Assembly: GCF_043729335.1 (NCBI RefSeq)
Contig: NZ_JAYTLQ010000010.1
Span: 62,001 to 126,000 of the forward strand
From: Crenothrix sp043729335
Lineage (GTDB): Bacteria > Pseudomonadota > Gammaproteobacteria > Methylococcales > Methylomonadaceae
Direction: 5' to 3'
DNA: 64,000 nt
Shown: positions 27,844-36,755 of the stretch, piece after piece
How positions within the stretch are numbered: position 1 is the first letter of the stretch
Layout of the letters: every line of letters begins with the position of its first letter
Notes under the pieces: model-generated
Databases searched by the model: none
What the model was told of the DNA's origin: nothing
Seen by the model: the letters and a program-made list of their open reading frames with translations, nothing else
Translations under genes and position numbers: made by a program

Positions 27844-29556
27844 TTAGAGCGCCAGTTTTGCCTGTAAAAAACTAATCACCCCGTTCAGCGGGATTTCCTC
27901 GTTGTCTTTTGAAGTTCTGGATTTGTACTCAACGGTTTGATTATCAAGGCTGCGATCGCCAATAATAATGCAGTGTGGAATGCCGATCAATTCCATATCT
28001 GAAAACATAAAACCGGCGCGGACTTTCCGGTCATCAAACAGCACTTCAAACCCTGCGGCTAATAAATCTTGATACAACTGTTCGGCTGCTGCTTTTAATC
28101 GATCGGATTTGTGCATGTTCATCGGGCACAATGCGACTTGAAACGGTGCCAGGGCAGTCGGCCAGATAATACCGCGCTCGTCATTATTTTGTTCGATAGC
28201 TGCTGCAACCACACGCGAAATACCAATGCCGTAACAGCCCATAATCATGGTTTGATGTTTACCGGCTTCATTGATAATACCGGCTTTCATGGCTTCACTG
28301 TACTTGTTGCCTAGCTGGAAGATATGACCGACTTCTATGCCACGCGCAATGGTTAATGTGCCTTGTCCATCGGGGCTAGGGTCACCTGCTACTACGGTAC
28401 GTAGATCTTCTATGTGTGCAGGTAAGGGTAAATCTCGTCCCCAGTTAACGTGGGTGTAATGTTTACCGTTTTGATTAGCACCGCAAACAAAGTCGGACAA
28501 TAGCATAACGCTGCGGTCAGCAATAATGGGTATGGTTAAGCCCACCGGGCCAATAGAGCCGGGTTTGCACTGACAGGCAGCACTAATTTCGGCATCACTG
28601 GCAAAAGTTAGCGGAACGGCTATGCCCGCAATTTTTTCGGCTTTAATGGGATTGAGCTCATAATCGCCACGCAATAGCAACGCAACCAAGTCGCCATTTT
28701 CGCCTTTTACAATCAATGTTTTGAGGCACTGACTAGTTGGAACCGACAAAAAGCCACTGATTTCTTCAATACTGCGCTGATTAGGTGTATCAATTAAAGT
28801 CAATTCCTGCGTGGCTGAATTTCTTACGCCTTCTGGCATAACTGCTTCGGCTTTTTCAATATTGGCCGCATAACTACCTGCTGTTGAGAAAGCAATCGCA
28901 TCTTCACCAGAATCGGCCAGCACATGAAACTCATGGGAGATGGCGCCACCAATTGAGCCGGAATCAGCAACTACTGCCCGAAACATTAAGCCAAAACGGT
29001 TAAATATGGTCGTATAAGCCTTATGCATCGCATCGTAAGTGTCTTGCAGTGAGGCTTGGTCCAGATGAAAAGAATAGGCATCTTTCATAATAAATTCACG
29101 CGAACGCATGACGCCAAAGCGCGGGCGGATTTCATCGCGAAATTTGGTTTGTATTTGGTAATAAGTAATGGGCAGCTGTTTGTAGCTTTTGAGCTCGTTA
29201 CGGGCGAGATCAGTGATGATTTCTTCATGGGTGGGGCCTAAGCAGAAATCGCGGTCATGCCGATCTTTTAAACGTGCCAGCTCAGGACCGTATTTTTCCC
29301 AGCGACCTGTTTCCTGCCAGAGTTCAGCAGGTTGCAAAGCGGGCATTAACACTTCAAGTCCTCCGACTTTTTCCATTTCCTCGCGGGTAATTTTTTCGAC
29401 TTTGCGCAGTATTCGTAGGCCTAAAGGTAACCAGGTGTACAAACCTGCCGCCAGTTTGCGGATAAGTCCGGCACGAAGCATTAACTGGTGGCTGATTACA
29501 ACCGCATCGGCGGGGATTTCTTTAACGGTATTAAGCGGGAATTGAGAAGTGCGCAT
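27844..29556 (-). CDS. proS: Proline--tRNA ligase
   Basis: A 570-residue class II aminoacyl-tRNA synthetase of the bacterial ProS type with an editing insertion. Motif 1 region: AGLIRKLAAGLYTWLPLGLRILRKVE. Motif 2: TKFRDEIRPRFGVMRSREFIMKDAYSF. Motif 3: MGCYGIGISRVVAAAIEQ. The INS editing domain is between about residues 225 and 380 (SQCLKTLIVKG). The anticodon-binding domain ends the protein. It charges tRNA(Pro) with proline and hydrolyses Ala-tRNA(Pro). It lies 47 bp upstream of the tviB-like gene on the same strand, probably by chance. Confidence 0.97.
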   Translation of the reverse strand: MRTSQFPLNTVKEIPADAVVISHQLMLRAGLIRKLAAGLYTWLPLGLRILRKVEKITREEMEKVGGLEVLMPALQPAELWQETGRWEKYGPELARLKDRHDRDFCLGPTHEEIITDLARNELKSYKQLPITYYQIQTKFRDEIRPRFGVMRSREFIMKDAYSFHLDQASLQDTYDAMHKAYTTIFNRFGLMFRAVVADSGSIGGAISHEFHVLADSGEDAIAFSTAGSYAANIEKAEAVMPEGVRNSATQELTLIDTPNQRSIEEISGFLSVPTSQCLKTLIVKGENGDLVALLLRGDYELNPIKAEKIAGIAVPLTFASDAEISAACQCKPGSIGPVGLTIPIIADRSVMLLSDFVCGANQNGKHYTHVNWGRDLPLPAHIEDLRTVVAGDPSPDGQGTLTIARGIEVGHIFQLGNKYSEAMKAGIINEAGKHQTMIMGCYGIGISRVVAAAIEQNNDERGIIWPTALAPFQVALCPMNMHKSDRLKAAAEQLYQDLLAAGFEVLFDDRKVRAGFMFSDMELIGIPHCIIIGDRSLDNQTVEYKSRTSKDNEEIPLNGVISFLQAKLAL

Positions 29557-30100
29557 GTTGTAACAGAGAAAGTGAAAAAAGAGAATTGTATTTTACAGGG
29601 TTAATACGATTTTGGTTATCTTGATCGCGGTAATTCTAGCCAAAGACTGATTGTACGCTGAAGGTACTTGCTCAATCCCATTTTTTCAAAGGGGGAAGTG
29701 AATGCTTACAGCTGAAGATAGATTTACAAAATACATGTCATGGTTAGATTTGGTCTATAGTTGATGATAATTCAGCGTGTATTTACAGTCACCCATTAAG
29801 CTGGTTGTGTAAATAGCCAGTGGATTTATGTAAAGCAAAGGTGGCTCATCAGCAATGAGAAAATGGAACACAAATGACACGGGTTTGACGAGTAAACATG
29901 GATGTAAGAATAGTTTTTTAACCCAGTCTCATCAGTGTCATCTGTGTTCTATTCAATTACAGAGACAGTTACAAACAAAGTAATACTTTAATATTACAGG
30001 TGATTACTTCCATCTTTGTCCGCCGTTGTTTCAAACAGGCTACGCTTTCTTGTTAATTAACAATAATAAATACCCACATCCGTAATCGTAAGTTGGTCAA
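29557..30100. other. Long intergenic gap between proS and the GGDEF/EAL gene
   Basis: No gene-length frame was found. A 20-codon frame at 29702 (MLTAEDRFTKYMSW...) has a good GGGGGA ribosome site but resembles nothing I recognise. An inverted repeat at 29862-29953 is listed separately. Promoters for the two divergent neighbours should lie at either end, but I could not assign boxes. Confidence 0.4.
29862..29953. repeat. Imperfect inverted repeat of about 18 bp
   Basis: The arm ending at 29880 (core GAACACAAATGACAC, 29866-29880) is the reverse complement, with one mismatch, of GTGTCATCTGTGTTC at 29935-29949. The arms extend a few more bases outward. The spacer is 54 bp and contains a second weak GGGTT/AACCC pairing. 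The motif resembles dispersed ACACxxATGACAC palindromes seen in many bacterial genomes. It may be a relic of a small mobile repeat. Confidence 0.55.
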
Positions 30101-32950
30101 GTGACTGTGCAGAATATTTTTTTGAAAAACAGCGGACAATTCATTGTAGCGACATTCTTATTTTATGCGACCGGTTGGCTGGCGATGTTGGTTGCGCCAC
30201 CTCCAGCCTACATCAGCATTATCTGGCCGCCTGCGGGTATTGGCTTGGCGGCGGTATTATTGTGGGGATACCGCGTACTTCCGGGCATTTTTCTTGCTAA
30301 TATCTTGCTGTATTTTCATATTTTTGATCTTACGAGTTTATGGGATTCGCCGCAAAAATTAATGGCATTAAGTAGCGTCTGCACTTGTGCGGTGCTCAGG
30401 GCGTGGTTAGGCACTATTCTAATTAGACGCTTTATGCAATTCCCTTACGCATTAGTATCGTTTCGATCCATAGCCTTGTTTTTTGTGCTGGCAGGCCCAG
30501 TGGCAGCGTTTGTTCCAATCGTGTTGACCGTTTTTGCACTGCATGTTTCCGGTGTCATCTTATCGCCTGATATCTTTCCACTATTTTTGAAGGCTTGGGT
30601 AGCCGATTGTACGGGAGCACTGGTTTTTATCCCTTTAATGTTTATTATTTTTGATAGGGATCAGCGTATTTGGCAAGATCGCATTATTACGTTGGGCTTG
30701 CCTTTAGTGCTGTGCTTTTTGGTAACCACGGCTTTGGCATTATATTTTCAGCAAAAAAATATGCAGTATTTATTGTTGGATGGTGCGTTTTTACTTGGTT
30801 TTATCAGTGTGGTATTGTTGGTGCTAACGGGGTATGACGAGTCTATTAAAATTGCCGTAGATGAGCGCACCGAAGAGCTCACGCAAAGTAATCGCAAATT
30901 AAAATCCCGCGATAGACAATTCAATAAACTGGTGCAAACCCAATCGGTTATTGTCTGGCGTGCCCATCCGGTGTCGTTTAGATTTGTTTACGTGAATGAT
31001 GAAGCCGAAATGATTTTAGGCTACCCCATCAGTCTTTGGAAAAGCGAGCCTGATTTTTGGTGGAAGCATATCCATGAGGATGACAAAGACCGTGTTCAGG
31101 CTTTTTGTGCCGAAGAAAGAAAACCGCGTGATGTCGATTTGGAATACCGCATGATAACGGTTGATGGCGATATTGTTTGGTTACGTGATATTTTTACTAA
31201 AGTGGTCAGCGATGGCGTAGTGAGCGAATTGTATGGCTTAATGATTGATATCACCAAACAAAAACTGGCTGAGGAAGAGTTTAGAGTAGCAGCGATTACC
31301 TTTGAAAGTCAGCAAGGCATCATGATTACTGATAGCCAAAACCGAATTATCCGGGTGAATAAAGCCTTTACTGATATTACCGGTTTTACGTTGTCGCAAG
31401 TGATGGGCCAAGATCCTAATCTGCTTAAATCCGGCCGCCACGACCTAGCCTTCTACAAGAACTTCTGGCAGCAACTGACAACCGTGGGTATGTTTGAGGG
31501 CGAAGTATGGAATCGGCGCAAAAATGGCGAAATTTATCCAGAATGGCAGATTGTTACCGCCGTTAAAAATAAAGAGGATGAAGTGACGCATTATGTCTCG
31601 GTTTTTTCAGATATTACCCAGAAAAAAGAAGCTGAAGATAAAATCCATAGCCTGGCCTTTTATGATGCACTAACCGGCCTACCCAATCGCCGTTTGTTAT
31701 TGGATCGGTTTGAGCAGGAAATTGCTATCGCCAGACGACATAAGCAATTTGGCGCGGTTATCTTTTTGGATTTGGATCATTTCAAGTTACTGAACGACTC
31801 GCAAGGCCATTTGGTCGGTGATGAACTGTTGATTCAAGTGGCTAACCGGTTATCTTCGGTGCTGCGCGAAGAAGATACGCCAGCCCGGTTGGGCGGTGAT
31901 GAGTTTGTGGTGTTATTGCATGCCAATTCAGAAAACCTATCCGAAGTAAGTGATCATGCACGTACCGTTTCAGAAAAAATTCGCAAACAACTCAATACTC
32001 CGTTTTTACTGCATAACTACCAGCATCAAATTTCCACCAGCATAGGAATTACGCTGTTTCCAGAAGGCGATGAAAGTCCGGATATGATTTTGCAACAGGC
32101 CGATACCGCAATGTACCGCTCTAAGGCGGGTGGCCGCAATGCCATCAGTTTTTTTCAACCTTGTATGCAGGAAGCTGCGGATCAGCGTTTAAAGCTGGAG
32201 CAAGATTTACGTACTGCGATTGAGAAAGAAGGTTTTATGCTGTTTTTTCAGCCCCAAGTTGATCGTAATGGGGTGATGCTGGGTGCAGAAGTTTTAATTC
32301 GCTGGGAACAAATAGGCCAAGGCATTGTATCGCCGGCAGATTTTATTTCCGTCGCCGAAGAAAGCAGTTTAATCCTGGATATTGGCTTATGGGTGCTGAA
32401 GAAAACCTGTCAGCAGATTAAAGAATGGTTGATGATGGGCATTAAAGTGCCGCGTTTATCGGTCAATGTGAGTTCGCGGCAGTTTAGGCAGCATGATTTT
32501 GTCCAGCAGATTAAGGCTGTTATCAGTGATAGCCAGATTCCGCCGAGTTTATTAGGTATTGAATTGACTGAAAGTGTGATGATTGTGGATATTGAGGATA
32601 CGGTCAATAAAATGAAAGCGTTAAAAAAACTGGGCGTTTCTATTGCTATAGATGATTTTGGTACCGGTTATTCATCGTTAGCGTATCTTAAACGTTTGCC
32701 CTTGGATGTATTAAAAATAGATCGTGGCTTTGTCAGAGATATTTTAACTGACACCAATGATGCCATCATCGTTGAAACTATTATTAGTATGGCAAGGCAT
32801 TTAAAGTTACGGGTTATCGCTGAAGGTGTGGAAAACGAAGATCAGTTTGATGTTTTAAAGAAACAGGGCTGCTTAATGTTTCAGGGTTATCATTTTAGTC
32901 GGCCGCTTTCGGCTGTGCGTTTTGTGGAAAAATATTTGTCTAATTTGTAG
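30101..32950 (+). CDS. Membrane diguanylate cyclase/phosphodiesterase: MASE1-PAS-PAS-GGDEF-EAL
   Basis: The 949-residue protein begins with about eight membrane helices of MASE1 type (IIWPPAGIGLAAVLLWG near residue 45). Two PAS domains follow (about 275-390 and 395-510; ITGFTLSQVMGQDPNLLKSGRHD). The GGDEF domain has LGGDEFVVLL near residue 597, so the synthase site is intact. The EAL domain has GAEVLIRW near 727 (EVL in place of EAL), then DDFGTGYSSLAYLKRLP, KIDRGFVRDI and IAEGVENEDQ, so the metal-binding set is otherwise complete. It should turn a membrane or redox signal into a change in cyclic-di-GMP. GTG start. Confidence 0.93.
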   Translation: MTVQNIFLKNSGQFIVATFLFYATGWLAMLVAPPPAYISIIWPPAGIGLAAVLLWGYRVLPGIFLANILLYFHIFDLTSLWDSPQKLMALSSVCTCAVLRAWLGTILIRRFMQFPYALVSFRSIALFFVLAGPVAAFVPIVLTVFALHVSGVILSPDIFPLFLKAWVADCTGALVFIPLMFIIFDRDQRIWQDRIITLGLPLVLCFLVTTALALYFQQKNMQYLLLDGAFLLGFISVVLLVLTGYDESIKIAVDERTEELTQSNRKLKSRDRQFNKLVQTQSVIVWRAHPVSFRFVYVNDEAEMILGYPISLWKSEPDFWWKHIHEDDKDRVQAFCAEERKPRDVDLEYRMITVDGDIVWLRDIFTKVVSDGVVSELYGLMIDITKQKLAEEEFRVAAITFESQQGIMITDSQNRIIRVNKAFTDITGFTLSQVMGQDPNLLKSGRHDLAFYKNFWQQLTTVGMFEGEVWNRRKNGEIYPEWQIVTAVKNKEDEVTHYVSVFSDITQKKEAEDKIHSLAFYDALTGLPNRRLLLDRFEQEIAIARRHKQFGAVIFLDLDHFKLLNDSQGHLVGDELLIQVANRLSSVLREEDTPARLGGDEFVVLLHANSENLSEVSDHARTVSEKIRKQLNTPFLLHNYQHQISTSIGITLFPEGDESPDMILQQADTAMYRSKAGGRNAISFFQPCMQEAADQRLKLEQDLRTAIEKEGFMLFFQPQVDRNGVMLGAEVLIRWEQIGQGIVSPADFISVAEESSLILDIGLWVLKKTCQQIKEWLMMGIKVPRLSVNVSSRQFRQHDFVQQIKAVISDSQIPPSLLGIELTESVMIVDIEDTVNKMKALKKLGVSIAIDDFGTGYSSLAYLKRLPLDVLKIDRGFVRDILTDTNDAIIVETIISMARHLKLRVIAEGVENEDQFDVLKKQGCLMFQGYHFSRPLSAVRFVEKYLSNL

Positions 32951-33127
32951 TAGTCAAGTGATTTGATTGTTGTGATGAATGGGAGCAGATTTTGCCTGCA
33001 CATCAAGCCGCTAAAATTTTTAATGAATACGCATACCATAAGTTTTGGTTTTTTATAATTAAAAACAACCGTTGCATGAACTACGTTATCATCGTAAGGG
33101 ATGCAAGCTTGGATAAAAAATCCAACC

Positions 33128-35335
33128 ATGAAACTCCATTTACTCCGAACAATTACCATCGCACTCATCACTTTTTTGCTAGGCAGTGGTGTTGATTACT
33201 TTGCCAGTATAGAAACAACGGTAGGCTTGGATAGCCTGTTTAAAATTCGCGGCGTACGACAAGCTCCGGCTGAAGTCGTGGTGGTGGCAATGGATGAAGC
33301 TTCAGAAATCCGTCTAGGCGTAGGGCAGGATTTAACCCGTTGGCGCGGCTTTCATAGCAAATTAATACAGCAATTGCAGCATCAGGGGGTGGCGTTAATC
33401 ATTTTTGATCTCCAGTTTATAACGCCACATGCTAATCACGATGGGATGTTTGCAGCGGCCATACGAAAAGCAGGCAATGTCCTGGTAACCGACTGCGTGC
33501 AAAAACTATTGCGTGGCGATGAAGGTTTTGAGGGTTGGGATGAATGCTCTGAAGATAACCGCGAGCCCTTTGTTAAAAAGGAAACCCGGCAAGAAAAACC
33601 ACTTTCCGATCAACTCATTGCCATGCGTAAAATTGTGCCTACGGCTAAACTGGCTCAGTCTGTATTGGATCATGCCCCGTTTTACCTGACTAACGATGCT
33701 GACAATTCTATTGTGCGGGAAGGCTGGATTTTTCTGGATGCGCTCGCAGAGTCACCGACTTTGCCGGTCGTCGCGTGGTTGTATTATTTGCAGAGAACTG
33801 GTGAGCTGAAAGGCGTAGCCTTATCCAATATGCCCTTTTCTACCTGGTTAATTGAGCAGCGTAGACAATGCTTGCCTAACTCGCAGAAAACTTCACATCC
33901 CGATAAAAAATCCCAACTAGAACAGCTTATTAATAATATCGTTTGTTTGGAGGACACCCGCTATCTGGATTTTTATGGGCCACCGCAAACCTTAAGAATG
34001 GAATCTTATGCTGATGTTTATGAGGGGAAAATAAATAATTTACACGGTAAAGTCATTTTTGTGGGTAAGGCTAATCGACACTATTTATCCGGTAAAACTG
34101 ATTTTTTTCAAACGCCTTTTACTAATACACGCAGCGGAAAAATAGCCGGTGTAGAAATTATGGCGACGCAATTTGCCAATTTACTTGAAAATCGCTTTAT
34201 AACATCGGTTTGCCCACAAGCATTATGGTATGTAGTGTTTGGTTTGCTGGCAGGCTTGCTACTTACCCAGTTTGCTGGCCTTTTAGGGATTGCAGTAAGT
34301 GTGCTGCTGAGTGGTATGTATGTGGGCTTGGCGGTCTGGCTTTTTAAACGGAGTGGCTTGTGGTTGCCGATCGCTGTGCCGTTATTAATTCAATTGCCGG
34401 TAGCTTGGTTGCTATCGTTATTATGGTCGCGCCGGGATTTATTGAATGAAAGAAAACGGCTGCTGGCTTTTGTCCGTCAAGTGTTTCCCCAGTGGATACA
34501 CTTCATACCTACATCGCCTGGGCAATGGTATGCTGAAAAAAGTACCGAGGCCTTGGCATTTGAACGTGATGTTAACGGTTTATGTCTTGCTACCGATATT
34601 GAAGGCTACACCACAGTGGCCGCCGAGCATACGCCCCACGAAATGTGGGAATTGTTAAACGACTATTATCAGGTACTGAGCAACCCTGTGACATCACACA
34701 AAGGCATTATTGCCGATGTTACCGGTGATGCCATGATGGCGGTGTGGATCGATTCGCCTCCCGCAACGCAACGGCTGGCCGCGTGTTTGGCGGCACTTGA
34801 AATGGGAGTGGCGGTAGACCGGTTTAATGAAACCACTCGTGTCGGTCGTCTACCGACGCGGATAGGTTTACATGAAGGCGATATGACGCTAGGTAAGCTG
34901 AAGGCGGGTGAAGGCAGTCATTATCGGGCTATTGGCGATACGGTAAATATTGCTTCACGTATTCAAGGCGCTAATAAATATTTAGGTACCAAAATTTTAG
35001 CATCAGCTCCTTTTGCTGCCAATTTAACTACTATTGTGTCAAGGCCAGTGGGATTATTTCGTTTAATGGGTAAAGATGAGCCGTTAGCACTCTTGGAAAT
35101 TGTGGGTATAGGCCCGGATGTTAGTCTTATTAAAAACAAGATATGCCATCAATTCGCTTATGGTTTGGTGGCGTTTCAACAAGGACAATGGGATGAAGCG
35201 GCCATTAGCTTTGAAACTTTGTTGAATGCGTATGGCGAGGATGGCCCCAGTCGGTTTTATTTGAATCTGGCTTTGGCTTATCAAAAAAAACCACCCTTGG
35301 AATGGGACGGTATTGTTATTTTTGAAGGCAAATAG
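33128..35335 (+). CDS. CHASE2-domain class III adenylate/guanylate cyclase
   Basis: An N-terminal helix (LLRTITIALITFLLGSGVDYF) leads into a periplasmic CHASE2 sensor (about residues 35-345; RGVRQAPAEVVVVAMDEAS). Three membrane helices span about 365-440. The catalytic domain (about 490-680) shows CLATDIEGYT and VTGDAMMAVW, supplying the two metal-binding Asp residues, and RAIGDTVNIASRIQGANKY. A short TPR-like tail ends the protein. It should make cAMP (or cGMP) in response to an external signal. I chose ATG 33128; ATG 33101 has its purine-rich site too close. It follows the GGDEF/EAL gene on the same strand. Confidence 0.9.
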   Translation: MKLHLLRTITIALITFLLGSGVDYFASIETTVGLDSLFKIRGVRQAPAEVVVVAMDEASEIRLGVGQDLTRWRGFHSKLIQQLQHQGVALIIFDLQFITPHANHDGMFAAAIRKAGNVLVTDCVQKLLRGDEGFEGWDECSEDNREPFVKKETRQEKPLSDQLIAMRKIVPTAKLAQSVLDHAPFYLTNDADNSIVREGWIFLDALAESPTLPVVAWLYYLQRTGELKGVALSNMPFSTWLIEQRRQCLPNSQKTSHPDKKSQLEQLINNIVCLEDTRYLDFYGPPQTLRMESYADVYEGKINNLHGKVIFVGKANRHYLSGKTDFFQTPFTNTRSGKIAGVEIMATQFANLLENRFITSVCPQALWYVVFGLLAGLLLTQFAGLLGIAVSVLLSGMYVGLAVWLFKRSGLWLPIAVPLLIQLPVAWLLSLLWSRRDLLNERKRLLAFVRQVFPQWIHFIPTSPGQWYAEKSTEALAFERDVNGLCLATDIEGYTTVAAEHTPHEMWELLNDYYQVLSNPVTSHKGIIADVTGDAMMAVWIDSPPATQRLAACLAALEMGVAVDRFNETTRVGRLPTRIGLHEGDMTLGKLKAGEGSHYRAIGDTVNIASRIQGANKYLGTKILASAPFAANLTTIVSRPVGLFRLMGKDEPLALLEIVGIGPDVSLIKNKICHQFAYGLVAFQQGQWDEAAISFETLLNAYGEDGPSRFYLNLALAYQKKPPLEWDGIVIFEGK

Positions 35336-35446
35336 CAGTTGCAAAAAAATAAGCCGCTGACAGATCGGATTATAACCTGTGGAATAGTCAGGTTTCGGTT
35401 GTTGCGGCCAGTGATTATTTTTAGGCCGGTAAGTTATTCATGGGCA

Positions 35447-35989
35447 CTAATCGTGGCGTTTAATTTTTTTATGGATTGCTATTCTGGGATGGTGGGGTTT
35501 TGGCTCTAGGGTCTTTCGAGCACGAATCAACGCCGTTATGACCGCAATCAATAGCGCTGCCAAAGAAAATTCCAGCAACAAAAATGCGCCGATTTTAAAA
35601 TAAGCAAATAACGGATGGGCAAACCGCACCAGCCAGCCGCCTGCTTCATCAGCTATGGCGGACAGGTAAGTTAAACTGCTCAGCCAGATTTTTAAGCGCA
35701 CAGAAAAATCAGTCATTAGCATCAAATGGGTGAGGGTAACCACCAACATGCCCATAGCAAATAAATGAAAATGCGACACTTCCAGCATACCTTGGTAACT
35801 TCTTGGCTGGGTGAATTGCTCTTCTGAGCCCAGATAATAATCGGTGACCGATTTGGCGGTTAAATCCATGTGATGAAAATACATTAAGCCATTACTCAGC
35901 CATAATAAAGCGATATAGCCCAAAAACATCAGCACTAAAGCATTTAGCAGGGATTTACGGTGCTGCTCACCAGTAACAAAATAACGCAT
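35447..35989 (-). CDS. Small four-helix membrane protein with conserved histidines, partner of the FMN-binding protein
   Basis: A 180-residue protein with four predicted membrane helices (about residues 15-35, 70-95, 103-120 and 130-160). Histidines occur next to or inside helices (MYFHHMDL, EVSHFHLFAMGMLVVTLTHL), which would suit heme b ligation. Its ATG overlaps the stop of the FMN-binding protein gene by one base, so the two are translated together. I do not recognise a named family. Small membrane proteins like this accompany flavinylated FMN-binding proteins in extracytosolic electron-transfer sets, and a quinone- or heme-linked redox role is my inference. Confidence 0.7.
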   Translation of the reverse strand: MRYFVTGEQHRKSLLNALVLMFLGYIALLWLSNGLMYFHHMDLTAKSVTDYYLGSEEQFTQPRSYQGMLEVSHFHLFAMGMLVVTLTHLMLMTDFSVRLKIWLSSLTYLSAIADEAGGWLVRFAHPLFAYFKIGAFLLLEFSLAALLIAVITALIRARKTLEPKPHHPRIAIHKKIKRHD

Positions 35990-36531
35990 CAGTGGGTGGC
36001 CTGGTTTTTTATCATGACTTGGTATATGGCCATAATTTTGCGGACGCTGTCCAAATCGGCACGGGCGCTGAGTGTCGCGCCAGAAATGCCATCAATCCCT
36101 TTGTTAAATTCCATGTCGGCTAAAGGTTTTTTGTACAGTTGTTCAAACCAGCGTTCGGGTGGTTGGTATTCCGGTGGTTCATGAAAAGCCAACGTGGTGA
36201 CATTACGCAATTCGCCCTCTGGGGTTAACACAATCAGCAGTGTTTCGGGTTTGGTTCTTACCGTAATGGATTCGATGGCTGCGTAACCCAAAATTTTATC
36301 TTGCTGTTTACCCACGTAAAATGTCAGCATGCCGGAACCTAATTTAACTTTGGCCTGTTGTTCAATGCTCGCGGTTTGCTGTTCGTCCGGAAATAACGAC
36401 TGTACTTCAACTTGTGCGTCTTTGCCAAAAGCCAGTTCCATCGCTTCGTTTTTGCTGTAGAAAATTCCAGATAGCACAGGCATGGTCGCGGTAAGTAGCG
36501 TAAAAAAAAACAGTAGTCGTAAGGTTTGCAT
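35989..36531 (-). CDS. Exported FMN-binding domain protein (RnfG/NqrC-like flavinylation motif)
   Basis: A 180-residue protein with an N-terminal signal or anchor (LRLLFFFTLLTATMPVLSG). The C-terminal half reads GELRNVTTLAFHEPPEY and then MEFNKGIDGISGATLSARADLDSVRKI. SGATLSA is the motif whose threonine is modified by ApbE with FMN in RnfG, NqrC and related proteins. It should therefore carry covalent FMN in the periplasm and pass single electrons. It is coupled to the downstream membrane protein. No apbE gene is in the window, so the modifying enzyme must be encoded elsewhere. Confidence 0.83.
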   Translation of the reverse strand: MQTLRLLFFFTLLTATMPVLSGIFYSKNEAMELAFGKDAQVEVQSLFPDEQQTASIEQQAKVKLGSGMLTFYVGKQQDKILGYAAIESITVRTKPETLLIVLTPEGELRNVTTLAFHEPPEYQPPERWFEQLYKKPLADMEFNKGIDGISGATLSARADLDSVRKIMAIYQVMIKNQATH

Positions 36532-36755
36532 AGTTATCCCATATTAAGTGGATTGACTGTAAGGAAGATTATATAAGACCCAGCGACAGTTGAATCATCG
36601 AATTAATTCAAAAATGTCCATTGTAGCCTTGAGTTTGCTTACTATACCTTAGCAACGGATAATTTGGGATATCCAGCGTTGTTTTTCGCTTTTTTTGCAA
36701 CTGTGCGTTTGTGCCAGTTGACAAGGAAGCGGCTATTGCTGGAGATGTCAGGGGG

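Noticed and set aside
29702..29764. A 20-codon frame with a strong ribosome site in the proS gap
   Set aside because: Too short and unlike any known peptide; noted only within the gap entry.
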